DNA from: Acidipropionibacterium jensenii DSM 20535
Lineage (GTDB): Bacteria; Actinomycetota; Actinomycetes; Propionibacteriales; Propionibacteriaceae
Direction: 5' to 3'
Length of the DNA stretch: 64,000 bases
Assembly (NCBI RefSeq): GCF_000425285.1
Contig: NZ_AUDD01000005.1
Span: 62,001-126,000 of the forward strand
Part shown: piece after piece, positions 51,492-59,901 of the stretch
Position numbering within the stretch: position 1 is the stretch's first letter
Layout: each line of letters starts with the position of its first letter
Notes under the pieces: generated by a model
The model's database searches: none
What the model saw: the letters and a program-made list of their open reading frames with translations, nothing else
Told to the model about the DNA's origin: nothing
Translations under genes and position numbers: made by a program

Positions 51492-52193
51492 TCACTCGGC
51501 AACCTCTGCCGCGGCGCCGGGATCCAGCTGGACGCCGGGACCCATCGTCGAGGACACGGTGATCTTCTTCAGGTAGCGGCCCTTGGAGACCGACGGCTTG
51601 AGCCGCAGCACCTCGCCCATCGCCGCGTAGTAGTTCTCCGTCAGCTTCTCGGCGCCGAAGGACACCTTGCCGATGAGGAAGTGCAGGTTGGCGTAACGGT
51701 CGGTGCGGAACTCGATCTTGCCGCCCTTGATGTCGGAGACGGCCTTGGCCACGTCCATCGTCACGGTGCCGGTCTTCGGGTTCGGCATCAGGCCACGGGG
51801 CCCGAGCACCCGGCCCAGTCGACCGACCTTGCCCATCATGTCCGGGGTGGCGACCACCGAGTCGAAGTCCAGGTATCCGCCCTGGACCTTGGCGATCAGG
51901 TCGTCGTCGCCGACCTCGTCGGCACCCGCCTGAATGGCCGCCTCGGCCCGCTGGCCGGTGGCGAAGACGAGGACCCTTGCCGTCTTGCCGGTGCCATGGG
52001 GGAGGTTGACGGTGCCGCGCACCATCTGGTCGGCCTTCTTCGGGTCGACCCCGAGGCGGATGACGACGTCAACCGTCTCGTCGAACTTCGCCGAGGCGGC
52101 CGCCTCGACGAGCGCCAGCCCGGCCGGCGGGGCGTAGAGCTGATCCTCGTCCACCTTCGCCGCTGCTGCGCGGTATGACTTGCTGCGCTTCAT
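51492..52193 (-). CDS. rplA: 50S ribosomal protein L1 (uL1)
   Basis: A 233-residue protein of the L1 stalk, involved in tRNA exit. The L1 signature [16 protein letters not shown] and the [19 protein letters not shown] segment are present. AAAGGA precedes ATG 52193. In other bacteria L1 represses the L11 operon by binding the mRNA leader. Confidence 0.96.
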   Translation of the reverse strand: MKRSKSYRAAAAKVDEDQLYAPPAGLALVEAAASAKFDETVDVVIRLGVDPKKADQMVRGTVNLPHGTGKTARVLVFATGQRAEAAIQAGADEVGDDDLIAKVQGGYLDFDSVVATPDMMGKVGRLGRVLGPRGLMPNPKTGTVTMDVAKAVSDIKGGKIEFRTDRYANLHFLIGKVSFGAEKLTENYYAAMGEVLRLKPSVSKGRYLKKITVSSTMGPGVQLDPGAAAEVAE

Positions 52194-52319
52194 GTCTGGT
52201 TCCTTTCACCAGGTGTGGTCGGGGCTGCGCACGCCCTCCCACGAGATGTGTCTGTGTGTCGATCCTCGGATCGGCGGTGATCTCGCCGGTTCCCCTCCAG
52301 GAGGAGTCCGGCCGACCGG

Positions 52320-52751
52320 TCAGGCCTGAACGGTCACGCCCATCGAGCGGGCGGTGCCCTCGACGATCTTCATGGCGGCCTCGACGTCATTGGCGTTGAG
52401 GTCGGGGAGCTTGGTCTGGGCGATCTCGCGGACCTGGTCCTTGGAGATCGAGCCGACGATGTGGGTCAGCGGGTTCTCGGTGCCCTTGCTGATGCCAGCG
52501 GCCTTCTTGATGAGCTCCGCGGCCGGCGGGGTCTTCAGGATGAAGGTGAACGAGCGGTCCTCGAAGATGGTGATCTCGACGGGGACGACGTTGCCGCGCT
52601 GGTGCTCGGTCTGGGCGTTGTAGGCCTTGCAGAACTCCATGATGTTGACACCATGGGGGCCCAGGGCGGTGCCGACGGGGGGCGCCGGGGTGGCCTGGCC
52701 GGCCTGCAGAGCGATCTTGACGAGCGCCGCTACTTTCTTCTTGGGAGGCAT
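52320..52751 (-). CDS. rplK: 50S ribosomal protein L11 (uL11)
   Basis: A 143-residue protein of the GTPase-associated centre. It begins [20 protein letters not shown], has [20 protein letters not shown], and the conserved C-terminal rRNA-binding domain. This is the target region for thiopeptides together with 23S rRNA. GAAGGACCC precedes ATG 52751. Confidence 0.97.
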   Translation of the reverse strand: MPPKKKVAALVKIALQAGQATPAPPVGTALGPHGVNIMEFCKAYNAQTEHQRGNVVPVEITIFEDRSFTFILKTPPAAELIKKAAGISKGTENPLTHIVGSISKDQVREIAQTKLPDLNANDVEAAMKIVEGTARSMGVTVQA

Positions 52752-52852
52752 ATGAGTTGGGTCCTTCGGTTGAGCTGCGGCCCGGTCGGGTCGACCGGGC
52801 ACCTGGTGCACCGGCGGGCCGTGCCGAACGGCCCGGGCACACGCAACGGAAA

Positions 52853-52858
52853 ACTATA
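52853..52858 (-). promoter_or_regulatory. -10 box of rplK-rplA
   Basis: TATAGT on the minus strand, about 100 bases upstream of rplK and next to the nusG hairpin. No matching -35 box was found at 16-18 bases. Confidence 0.45.
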
Positions 52859-52861
52859 CAT

Positions 52862-52889
52862 GAGCCGGCGGGATTCCTCTCCCCGGCTC
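52862..52889 (-). terminator. Hairpin after nusG
   Basis: A 7-bp stem (52862-52868 with 52883-52889), ten bases past the nusG stop, with possible further inner pairing. It overlaps the region where the rplK promoter lies. Confidence 0.5.
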
Positions 52890-52899
52890 GCTGAGCAGG

Positions 52900-53835
52900 T
52901 CAGATCTTCTCGATCTGGTTGAACTCCAGGTCGACCGGGGTGGACCGGCCGAGGATCTCCACCGAGGCCTTGACGCGCTGGCTGTTGGTGTTGATCTCGG
53001 TGATGATCGCCGGAACCCCGGCGAACGGGCCGTCGGTGATCTGGACCGACTCCCCCACCTCGTAGTCGGCCACCTCGACCTTGCGCCGCGCCTTCGGGGA
53101 GGGCGCCTGACCGGCCATCTCGTGGTTGACCTGGGCGATCACCATCGGGGTCATCATCTTGACGACCTCGTCGAAGGTGAGCGGCACCGGGGTCATCGAC
53201 TGGCCGACGAAGCCGGTCACCGACGGGGTGTGGCGCACCGCACCCCAGGACTCGTCGGTGAGGTCCATCCGCACCAGGACGTAGCCCGGCAGGTAGACCC
53301 GGGTGACGGTCTTGCGGGCGCCGTTGCGGATCTCCACGACCTCCTCGGTCGGGACCACCGTCTCGTAGATGTAGTCCTCCATGTTGAGGGTCTGCACCCG
53401 GGCGTCGAGGTTCTGCTTCACCTTGTTCTCCATGCCGGAGTAGGTGTGCACGACGTACCACTCGCCGAACTTGGCGCTCAGGTCGTCCTTGAGCTTCTCG
53501 ATTGCGGCGTCGACGGCGTCCTGGTTGTCGTCGGCCTCCTCCTCGGGAGACTCCTCGTCCTTCTCCTCGTCGGCGCTCTGGCCGATACCGAGGTTCCGGG
53601 CGACGTCCTCATCGCTGGGCCCCTCCTCGGCGGCGTCGAAGTCGAGATTGAGGGCCGGCTCCTCCGGCTTCTCGTCGTCGCCGCCCAGGGCGCCGAGATC
53701 GATGTCGAAGTCGGGCTCGGACTCCTCGTGGTCGGAGTCGTCGGTTCCGACCGCGCCGAGGTCGATCTCCGGCTCTGCGGGAGTCGTCGGCTCCTCGGTG
53801 TTGTCGGGGTCGTTCACATCAGGGGTGTCAGTCAC
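52900..53835 (-). CDS. nusG: Transcription termination/antitermination protein NusG
   Basis: A 311-residue NusG. The NGN domain begins at about residue 124 (GEWYVVHTYSGMENKVKQNL) and the KOW domain includes VGESVQITDGPFAGVPAIIT. Before them lies an acidic extension of about 120 residues with repeated IDLGA units (EIDLGAVGTDD, DIDLGALGGDD) and NLDFDAAEEG. Such acidic N-termini are known in other actinobacteria. It starts at GTG 53835 with ACGGAGA upstream. It follows secE in a two-gene unit. Confidence 0.95.
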   Translation of the reverse strand: MTDTPDVNDPDNTEEPTTPAEPEIDLGAVGTDDSDHEESEPDFDIDLGALGGDDEKPEEPALNLDFDAAEEGPSDEDVARNLGIGQSADEEKDEESPEEEADDNQDAVDAAIEKLKDDLSAKFGEWYVVHTYSGMENKVKQNLDARVQTLNMEDYIYETVVPTEEVVEIRNGARKTVTRVYLPGYVLVRMDLTDESWGAVRHTPSVTGFVGQSMTPVPLTFDEVVKMMTPMVIAQVNHEMAGQAPSPKARRKVEVADYEVGESVQITDGPFAGVPAIITEINTNSQRVKASVEILGRSTPVDLEFNQIEKI

Positions 53836-53894
53836 CGGTAAATCTCCGTTGTCGTCATGGCTCGTAGCGTGGAAAGGGGCAGGATCGCTCGTCG

Positions 53895-54545
53895 TCAGCC
53901 GAGGAACTTCAACAGCGCCTTCGCGAACAGCGCGTCGAGCCCGCCCACATAGGCGATGATCACCAGCACAAAGACCAGCACCACGATGAAGTACTGGCTG
54001 GTCTCCGACCCACTGGGCCAGCGGACCTTGCGCAGCTCACCGGCCGACTGGCGGACGAACATCACCGGGGTGGTGCGCTTCTTGCCGGACTTCCCGTCCT
54101 CGGCGCTGCTGCTCCTGCGGCGCACCGGGGCCTGGGTGAGGGTGCGGACCGGCTTGTGCTCGGATCCGTCCCCGGACTTCTCGGCCTCCGCCGACGCGGC
54201 GGCCTTCTCGGTGTCATCAGACTCGGTGTCATCGGCTCCGGCCGTCCTGCTGGCGGCGGCCTTCCTGCGCACCGGCCGGCTCGAACGAGCCTTGCGAGCG
54301 GCCCGCTCGGCGGAGTCGAGCTGCTGGGGGTCATCGATCACCACATCGGCGGGATCGCCCTTGTCCGGGGTGTCGTCGACGGTGTCATCGGCATTCTCGA
54401 GTTCCTCGGCCTGATCGTCGGCGATCTCCAGATCGTCGGTGCCGGGCAGCTTCCCGGACGCCAGGTCCTCGCCGCGGGGCGAGAGCTTCCCGTCTGAGGA
54501 CGGGGATTCCCCTTCGTCTCCATGGGGGTGCTGCTCGTCTGTCAC
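53895..54545 (-). CDS. secE: Preprotein translocase subunit SecE with long N-terminal extension
   Basis: A 216-residue SecE. Only the last ~65 residues are the conserved part: the amphipathic helix FVRQSAGELRKVRWPSG and a single membrane helix. The first ~150 residues are a charged, low-complexity region: acidic (EELENADDTVDDTPD), then basic (KARSSRPVRRKAAAS), then mixed. Start GTG 54545 has AAGGA upstream. It clamps SecY in the membrane. It follows tRNA-Trp and precedes nusG, the usual order. Confidence 0.92.
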   Translation of the reverse strand: MTDEQHPHGDEGESPSSDGKLSPRGEDLASGKLPGTDDLEIADDQAEELENADDTVDDTPDKGDPADVVIDDPQQLDSAERAARKARSSRPVRRKAAASRTAGADDTESDDTEKAAASAEAEKSGDGSEHKPVRTLTQAPVRRRSSSAEDGKSGKKRTTPVMFVRQSAGELRKVRWPSGSETSQYFIVVLVFVLVIIAYVGGLDALFAKALLKFLG

Positions 54546-54662
54546 GCTCGTCCTTCGGGCTCGATGTCGTCTCTCGACCGTACCGCGTGGCCGCGAGAGA
54601 CAGGATGCCGCAGTATCCGGCTTCGCCACGACTGCGCGCTGCAGGACTCTCGTCCTGCCTCG

Positions 54663-54735
<73 letters not shown>

Positions 54736-54772
54736 TCGTCGCCGTCCACACGAGGACGCCGACAGCACAGGA

Positions 54773-54802
54773 AGTATACGGGCGCCGATCGACCGAGGAC
54801 AA
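54773..54802 (-). promoter_or_regulatory. Promoter of tRNA-Trp (and possibly secE-nusG)
   Basis: TTGTCC (54797-54802) and TATACT (54773-54778) on the minus strand, spacer 18. Transcription would begin about 30 bases before the tRNA. Confidence 0.7.
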
Positions 54803-54879
54803 ATCCTCACCGCGGGCGGCGCTCCCCCTCGCCTCCGCCGCCTCCCCCACCGGGCGCGGCAGCGACGAGGGGCCGGCTC

Positions 54880-56145
54880 TCAGCCCAGCAGCTTCTCGGC
54901 CGCTGCCACCAGGACGCAGGTCGCCACCCCGTCCATCGCCGCTGCCAGCTCCCCCTCGCTGGGGAAGCTCGGGGCCAGCCGGATGGTCCGGTCGTGGGGG
55001 TCGCGGTGCAGCGGGTGGGAGGCTCCGGCCGGGGTGAGCGCGATGCCGGCCTCCTTGGCCAGCGCCACCACCCGAGAAGCGGTGCCGTCCAGCACGTCGA
55101 GGGTCACGAAGTAGCCGCCACTGGGGTGGGTCCAGCGGGCCACTCCGGTACCGCCGAGTCGGTTCCCCAGGATCTTCTCGACGATCGCGAACTTCGGGGC
55201 CAGCAGTTCGCGGTGCCGGCGCATCAGGGCGCGAACCCCCTCGGCGTCCTTGAGGTAGGTGGCGTGACGCAGCTGGTTGACCTTGTCCGGGCCGATGCTG
55301 CGGATCCCGGCGTGCGACAGGTACCAGTCCAGGTTGCCGGTCGAGGAGGCCAGGAAGGCCACCCCGTCACCGGCGAAGGTGATCTTGGAGGTGGAGGCGA
55401 ACTCGAAGACCCGGTCGGGGTGCCCGGCCTGCTGGGCCATCTGGAGAATCGGAAGCGGTCGCGGTTGCGCATCGGTGAGGTGGTGCAGGGCGTAGGCGTT
55501 GTCCCACCAGATCCGGAAGTCGGGGGCGGCCGGCATCGAGACGAGCCGTCGGGCGGTCTCCTCGTCGTAGATCACCCCGTCCGGGTTGGCGTACATCGGC
55601 ACCACCCACATGCCCTTGACCGACGGGTCGGCGGCCAGCGCCTCGACCTCGTCCATGTCGGGCCCGTGCTCGCCCATCTCCACCGGCACCATCTCGATCC
55701 CGAGGTGCTCGCAGATGGCGAAGTGCCGGTCGTACCCGGGGACCGGTGCGATGAACTTGATCTCCTGGCGGCCCCAGGGCTCGGTGGCGCCGTGGATCCG
55801 GTGCAGCATGGCGTAGCTGAGCAGGTCGTGCATGATCGACAGGCTGGAGTTGTCGGCGGCCAGAATGTGGTCGACGTCGACCCCGAGCAGGTCGGCGAAG
55901 ATCGCGCGGATCTCCGGCAGACCCTTGGCCCCTCCGTAGTTGCGGACATCCTGACCGTCGGCCGCGTGGACCGGGACCGTGATGCTCAGCAGCTCCCGGC
56001 TGAGATCGAGCTGACGCGGGGACGGCTTGCCTCGGGTGATGTCCAGCTTGCCCCCCCGTGCCTTGAGCTCGGCGTGCAGCGACTGCTGCTCCTCCAGGAG
56101 ATCGGACAGCTCATCACGGGACATTGCTGGCAACTCAGTGCTCAT
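54880..56145 (-). CDS. Aminotransferase class I-type, aspartate aminotransferase-like (AspT group)
   Basis: A 421-residue PLP enzyme. It resembles the aspartate aminotransferase group found in actinobacteria (Asp_aminotransf), with RGKPSPRQLDLSRELL near the N-terminus. The PLP lysine is in ASTSKITFAGDGVAF (about residue 256), and the aspartate that binds the pyridine nitrogen precedes NAYALHHL (WWDNAY). It would transfer amino groups between aspartate and 2-oxoglutarate. Start ATG 56145 lacks a strong ribosome site. It lies between murB and tRNA-Trp; no terminator was clear. Confidence 0.88.
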   Translation of the reverse strand: MSTELPAMSRDELSDLLEEQQSLHAELKARGGKLDITRGKPSPRQLDLSRELLSITVPVHAADGQDVRNYGGAKGLPEIRAIFADLLGVDVDHILAADNSSLSIMHDLLSYAMLHRIHGATEPWGRQEIKFIAPVPGYDRHFAICEHLGIEMVPVEMGEHGPDMDEVEALAADPSVKGMWVVPMYANPDGVIYDEETARRLVSMPAAPDFRIWWDNAYALHHLTDAQPRPLPILQMAQQAGHPDRVFEFASTSKITFAGDGVAFLASSTGNLDWYLSHAGIRSIGPDKVNQLRHATYLKDAEGVRALMRRHRELLAPKFAIVEKILGNRLGGTGVARWTHPSGGYFVTLDVLDGTASRVVALAKEAGIALTPAGASHPLHRDPHDRTIRLAPSFPSEGELAAAMDGVATCVLVAAAEKLLG

Positions 56146-56221
56146 GCAGGCATCGTCCCATAGTTCCCTCAGAGGGTGGCACCCCCCTCGGATGCCGGCC
56201 CCTCAGACCCCGCCCCTCATG

Positions 56222-56268
56222 ACCGACCCCTCAGATACCAACCCGCCAGACACCGACCCTCAGATACC
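56222..56268. repeat. Short direct repeat at the end of murB
   Basis: ACCGACCC(C)TCAGATACC occurs at about 56222-56239 and 56252-56268. The second copy overlaps the murB stop codon. A related CCCTCAGACCCC lies at about 56200. Probably a small local duplication. Confidence 0.45.
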
Positions 56269-57417
56269 GACACAGCGGGGCTCGGGAACCAACGCGATGC
56301 CGTAGGCGCGCTGCACCCCGTCGATGACCGTTCGGGCCAGATCGGCGATCTGCGCGGCACTGGCCCCACCGCGGTTGGTGAGGGCCAGGACGTGCTTGGT
56401 CGACAGGGCGGCCCGGCTCTCGCCGATCCGGAATCCCCGGCCGAAGCCGGCGTGGTCGATGAGCCAGGCGGCCGAGGTCTTGACCCTGCCGTCGGGCTGG
56501 GGGAATGCCGGGGCGCCGTCGGGGACCCGGTCGCCGGTGATGATCGGGTTGGTGAAGAAGGATCCGGCGCTCCAGGTGTCGTGGTCGCCCGGATCCAGCA
56601 CCATTCCCTTGCTCCCGCGGATCTCCAGGACGGTCCGCCGTACCGTGCTGGCCAGCGCCCGACCCTTCGGCTCGACGCCCAGCCGTCGCGCCAGTTCGGC
56701 GTAGCGGATCGGCAGGGACAGGTTCCCCAGCAGGAACTGCATCGTGACGTCGAGCACCACGTAGCGGTCCGGCTCGGCCTTGAACCGGCTGGTCCGGTAG
56801 GCGAATCCGCACTCGCTGGCGACGAAGGTGTGCTGCTCGTCCTTGACCCGGTCCCAGGTGCGCACCCGGGCGGCGAACTCGGACACCTCGACCCCGTAGG
56901 CCCCGACATTCTGGATCGGGGTGGAGCCCACCAGGCCGGGGATTCCCGACAGCGCCTCGGGTCCGCGCCACTGGGCGGCGATGCAGTGCTGGACGAAGTC
57001 GTCCCAGACCACGCCGGAGGCGATGGTCGCCAGCGCTCCCCCGCACCCCGAGACCTCTGCGGTCATCCCGCTGGTGGCCACCCGCACCACCGTGCCGTCG
57101 AATCCCTGGTCCCCGATGAGGATGTTGGACCCGCCGCCCAGGACCAGGCAGGGCTCGCCGCGGTGGTCGCAGTCGCGCACCGTGGAGACCAGCTCGTCGG
57201 TGGTGCGGGCCACCACCAGGTGCGCCGCCGGGCCGCCGACCCTCAGGGTGGTCAGCCCGGCCAGCGGGACGCCGTCCCCCGAGGAGGGCAGCGGACGGTC
57301 GTCGGCGATCGACGACTCCACGTGCTCCAGGTCGCAGGAGTCCACCAGTTCGGCGTCCGGCGAGTCCCCGTCGATACCGGTCAGAGCCTCGATGGAGGCT
57401 CCCCACGTCTCACTCAT
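56260..57417 (-). CDS. murB: UDP-N-acetylmuramate dehydrogenase
   Basis: A 385-residue FAD enzyme that reduces UDP-GlcNAc-enolpyruvate to UDP-MurNAc in peptidoglycan synthesis. FAD motifs: TTLRVGGPA and LGGGSNILI. The catalytic serine is in SAGSFFTNP, and GIPGLVGSTPIQNVGAYG is diagnostic. About 50 residues precede the usual start; the ATG at 57417 is still favoured because it overlaps the upstream stop (ATGA) and has AGGAG before it. It is the last gene of a run after rpmG and the MaoC genes, an arrangement common in actinobacteria. Confidence 0.95.
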   Translation of the reverse strand: MSETWGASIEALTGIDGDSPDAELVDSCDLEHVESSIADDRPLPSSGDGVPLAGLTTLRVGGPAAHLVVARTTDELVSTVRDCDHRGEPCLVLGGGSNILIGDQGFDGTVVRVATSGMTAEVSGCGGALATIASGVVWDDFVQHCIAAQWRGPEALSGIPGLVGSTPIQNVGAYGVEVSEFAARVRTWDRVKDEQHTFVASECGFAYRTSRFKAEPDRYVVLDVTMQFLLGNLSLPIRYAELARRLGVEPKGRALASTVRRTVLEIRGSKGMVLDPGDHDTWSAGSFFTNPIITGDRVPDGAPAFPQPDGRVKTSAAWLIDHAGFGRGFRIGESRAALSTKHVLALTNRGGASAAQIADLARTVIDGVQRAYGIALVPEPRCVGI

Positions 57418-57851
57418 GCTGTCTCCTGCGGATTGCTGACCTCGACCTCGACGCGGCCGAGTACTGATCTGCCCTCGTGGCTGACGTCCAGCCTGAGAGT
57501 GGCCACCCCGTCGGCGACCGCGATGACGGTGCCGCTCACCTCGATCCGGGTGCCCTCGTCGGTGTCGGGGACCAGCACCGGACGGGTGAACCGGGCCCGC
57601 TGGGACCGGATCCTGCCCGGATCGCCGATCCACCCGACGGCCGCCCCGAGGGCGGCCCCCATCGTCCACATCCCGTGGGCGATGACCCCGTCCATCCCGG
57701 CGACCCGGGCGTGGCGGTCCGACCAGTGGATCGGGTTGAAGTCGGTGGAGGCGCCGGCGTAGCGCACGATCCGCGACCGGTCGACGGGAATGGTCCTGGG
57801 GCCGAAGGTCTGGCCCTCGACCAGCACGGTGGCCTCGCTGATGTCGGTCAT
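57414..57851 (-). CDS. MaoC-type hot-dog dehydratase (second subunit)
   Basis: A 145-residue protein with the hydratase-2 motif YAGASTDFNPIHWSDRHARV, in which the Asp and His are catalytic, and HGMWTMGAALGAAV. It resembles the HadB-like partner that in mycobacteria forms a heterodimer with a HadA-like protein. Its start overlaps the upstream dehydratase stop and its stop overlaps murB, so the three genes are coupled. The exact acyl substrate is unknown here. Confidence 0.87.
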   Translation of the reverse strand: MTDISEATVLVEGQTFGPRTIPVDRSRIVRYAGASTDFNPIHWSDRHARVAGMDGVIAHGMWTMGAALGAAVGWIGDPGRIRSQRARFTRPVLVPDTDEGTRIEVSGTVIAVADGVATLRLDVSHEGRSVLGRVEVEVSNPQETA

Positions 57852-58294
57852 GCCGCCTCCTCGCGGGTGTGCCACAGGGTGGAGAAGGCGGTGGCCAGGT
57901 GCTCGCCGCCGGGGGTGTCCAGGCTCACCGACAGCCCGATGATGTCGGTGTCGCGTCGCCGCCGCACCGAGGTGATCTCCAGGGTGGCGGTCACGGCGTC
58001 CCCCACCCGGAGCGGACGGTCCCACTGGAAGGACTGGTCTGCATGGATGGTGTGGTCCAGGCGCAGGCCCAGCTCGGGATCGGCGAACAGGTGGTGCCAG
58101 GCCTGGGCCGCGATCACCATCGCGAAGGTGGGTGGGGCGATCGCCCCGGAGCCGTGGTAGGCCGGGCTCTCATCGGCCAGGGCCGCGGCGAACTCGTCGA
58201 TCTTCGCCGCCGAGACGACATAGGGGTCGGTCGCCGGGTACCGGCGTCCGACGTGGTCGGGACTCAGCCCCGCTGGCTCGGTGGTGGTTGGCAT
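57848..58294 (-). CDS. MaoC-family N-terminal dehydratase-like protein (first subunit)
   Basis: A 148-residue hot-dog protein of the FAS1-type dehydratase domain group (HadA-like), lacking the catalytic Asp-His pair and instead carrying the substrate-binding AIAPPTFAMVIAAQAW segment. It would form a heterodimer with the next gene product. ATG 58294 follows a TAGGCT box by seven bases; the -10 overlaps a perfect palindrome, so the mRNA is probably leaderless. Confidence 0.85.
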   Translation of the reverse strand: MPTTTEPAGLSPDHVGRRYPATDPYVVSAAKIDEFAAALADESPAYHGSGAIAPPTFAMVIAAQAWHHLFADPELGLRLDHTIHADQSFQWDRPLRVGDAVTATLEITSVRRRRDTDIIGLSVSLDTPGGEHLATAFSTLWHTREEAA

Positions 58295-58309
58295 ATTAGG
58301 AAGCCTAAT
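58295..58309. promoter_or_regulatory. Palindrome over the -10 of the MaoC-type operon
   Basis: ATTAGG-AAG-CCTAAT at 58295-58309 includes the -10 box TAGGCT (minus strand, 58302-58307) and abuts the start codon. It may be an operator. Confidence 0.45.
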
Positions 58310-58407
58310 CCCCTGCCCGGGTGCAGCACTGCGGAGCCGGAAAGGCCCGGCAGGACAGGAGCCCCGGGAGGCCACGACGCCGCAGGCGTGGAGCCCCGGG
58401 AACGCAA

Positions 58408-58441
58408 GGACTCGGCGACACCCGAGGGTGTTGCCGAGTCC
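58408..58441 (-). terminator. Terminator after rpmG
   Basis: A 16-bp stem with one G-U pair (58408-58423 with 58426-58441), 22 bases past the rpmG stop. It separates rpmG from the MaoC-murB operon. Confidence 0.75.
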
Positions 58442-58462
58442 AGAAGTCGTCGAGGCGGTGCC

Positions 58463-58633
58463 TCAGCGGGTCTCGCGGTGCGCGGTGTGCTTGCCGCACT
58501 TCGGGCAGAACTTGCTCAGCTCCAGCCGATCAGGATCGTTACGACGGTTCTTCTTGGTGATGTACGTGCGGTCCTTGCACACAGTGCAGGCAAGGGTGAT
58601 CTTCGGTCGGACATCCCCGGACCTCTTGGCCAT
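58463..58633 (-). CDS. rpmG: 50S ribosomal protein L33 (bL33), zinc-type
   Basis: A 56-residue protein with CTVCK and CPKCG cysteine pairs (the C+ zinc form). It starts [19 protein letters not shown] with TAGGAA upstream. It lies 58 bases after tRNA-Met and is probably cotranscribed with the tRNAs. Confidence 0.94.
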   Translation of the reverse strand: MAKRSGDVRPKITLACTVCKDRTYITKKNRRNDPDRLELSKFCPKCGKHTAHRETR

Positions 58634-58691
58634 GATTCCTACTTTCACGAACTGAGTAAGCCTGCTGAACGGATGGAGCCTACGCCCCGTC

Positions 58692-58766
58692 TGGTAGCGG
58701 AGGCGGGAATCGAACCCGCGACACAGCGATTATGAGCCGCTTGCTCTACCCCTGAGCTACCCCGCC
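58692..58766 (-). tRNA. tRNA-Met (CAT anticodon, elongator type)
   Basis: Minus-strand cloverleaf with encoded CCA (58692-58694). Acceptor GGCGGGG pairs with CTCCGCT (first pair G-U), the anticodon arm is AGCGG-CTCATAA-TCGCT, and the T-arm is GCGGG-TTCGATT-CCCGC. The paired 1-72 end is unlike an initiator tRNA. A lysidine-modified tRNA-Ile cannot be excluded but the sequence resembles actinobacterial elongator tRNA-Met. Confidence 0.92.
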
Positions 58767-58830
58767 ATGGTGATCACCGGCGTTGCTCGCGCAACCAGAC
58801 CCACGGGCGATGGGGCCGGCTCCCACTCAG

Positions 58831-58903
58831 AGCCCCCAAGCAGAATCGAACTGCTGACCTTCTCCTTACCATGGAGACGCTCTACCGTCTGAGCTATAGG
58901 GGC
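58831..58903 (-). tRNA. tRNA-Thr (GGT anticodon)
   Basis: A 73-base minus-strand tRNA: acceptor GCCCCTA/TGGGGGC, anticodon arm TCTCC-ATGGTAA-GGAGA, T-arm AGCAG-TTCGATT-CTGCT. It reads ACC and ACT codons. It is the first tRNA of the Thr-Met-rpmG unit. Confidence 0.95.
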
Positions 58904-58914
58904 AACGACGTAGA

Positions 58915-58944
58915 AAGCTACACGGGGCGAACCCCGCAACGCAA
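58915..58944 (-). promoter_or_regulatory. Promoter of tRNA-Thr/tRNA-Met/rpmG
   Basis: TTGCGT (58939-58944) and TAGCTT (58915-58920) on the minus strand, spacer 18. The start would be about five bases upstream of tRNA-Thr. Confidence 0.55.
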
Positions 58945-59043
58945 CTCTCATTGTCTGCTGCATTGCGATCCGGCCCCGAGGGGTCCGATCACGACCTTCA
59001 CCAGTGCTGCGATCGACGATCACGGCGCTGACGCCGGTATGTA

Positions 59044-59074
59044 CAGCCTCCGGACCCATCCGGCCCGGAGGCTG
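59044..59074 (-). terminator. Terminator of tRNA-Tyr
   Basis: A 10-bp perfect stem (59044-59053 with 59065-59074) directly adjoining the 3' end of tRNA-Tyr. Confidence 0.7.
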
Positions 59075-59076
59075 CG

Positions 59077-59158
59077 TGGCAGGTGTTGGATTCGAACCAA
59101 CGTAGGCATAGCCGACGGTTTTACAGACCGCTCCCATTGGCCACTCGGGCAACCTGCC
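59077..59158 (-). tRNA. tRNA-Tyr (GTA anticodon)
   Basis: An 82-base class II tRNA with a long variable arm. Acceptor GGCAGGT/ACCTGCC, anticodon arm GCGGT-CTGTAAA-ACCGT, T-arm TTGG-TTCGAAT-CCAA. It has its own terminator, so it is transcribed apart from tRNA-Thr. Confidence 0.95.
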
Positions 59159-59184
59159 GTGCTGGACTCAGCCAGCGACGAGAG

Positions 59185-59215
59185 ACACTACCAGCCAGCG
59201 CGAGCCGTGCGCCAA
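59185..59215 (-). promoter_or_regulatory. Candidate promoter of tRNA-Tyr
   Basis: TTGGCG (59210-59215) and TAGTGT (59185-59190) on the minus strand, spacer 19, slightly long. Confidence 0.4.
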
Positions 59216-59345
59216 TCGGGTCGCGACAGGGCTCCCGAACCCGTCCCGCCCGCACCCGCCCGCACCCCTCCGGTGCGGCCCGTTACGATGGCCCCGCAGA
59301 CCCACGGCACAGCCATCCGACATCACCCCAGCGCAGGAGGATCCC

Positions 59346-59840
59346 ATGGCCTCGGAGAGCTCATTCGACGTCGTCAGCAAGGTCGACCACCAGGAGGTCG
59401 ACAATGCCATCAACCAGGCGGCCCGCGAGGTCCGCCAGCGGTTCGACTTCAAGGGCACCGACACCACCGTCGCGTGGTCCGGGGACGAGGGGATCGAGAT
59501 CGTCTCGCAGACTGAGGAGAAGGTGAAGGCGGCCCTCGACGTCCTGCAGTCCAAGCTGGTCCGCCGGAAGGTGAGCCTCAAGGCCCTGGACGCCGGCGAG
59601 CCCCGGGTCTCGGGCCGGACCTGGCACATCGACTGCGCCCTGCGCGAGGGAATCTCCACCGAGAACGCCAAGAAGATCTCCAAGCTGGTCCGGGACTCCG
59701 GACCCAAGGGGGTCAAGGCGCAGATCCAGGGCGAGGAGCTGAGGATCTCCTCGAAGAAGCGCGACGACCTCCAGGCCGTCCAGAAGCTCATCAACGACGC
59801 CGACTACGAGTTCGCGGTGCAGTTCACCAACTACCGCTGA
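59346..59840 (+). CDS. YajQ-family (DUF520) nucleotide-binding protein
   Basis: A 164-residue protein with the DUF520 fold of two ferredoxin-like repeats, starting [19 protein letters not shown]. YajQ proteins bind nucleic acids or nucleotides; some proteobacterial members bind cyclic-di-GMP, but this cannot be assumed here. GGAGGATCCC precedes ATG 59346; a TACGAT at 59283-59288 may be the -10 box. Confidence 0.93.
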   Translation: MASESSFDVVSKVDHQEVDNAINQAAREVRQRFDFKGTDTTVAWSGDEGIEIVSQTEEKVKAALDVLQSKLVRRKVSLKALDAGEPRVSGRTWHIDCALREGISTENAKKISKLVRDSGPKGVKAQIQGEELRISSKKRDDLQAVQKLINDADYEFAVQFTNYR

Positions 59841-59901
59841 GCCCCGGGCGGACCGCGGACACCCCACCTCCCGGCGTCGGGCGGTGGGATACTGCTGTGC
59901 C

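Noticed and set aside
58692-58766. Initiator tRNA-Met
   Set aside because: The 1-72 pair is G-U rather than the unpaired C-A of initiators, and the three GC pairs expected in the anticodon stem are absent.
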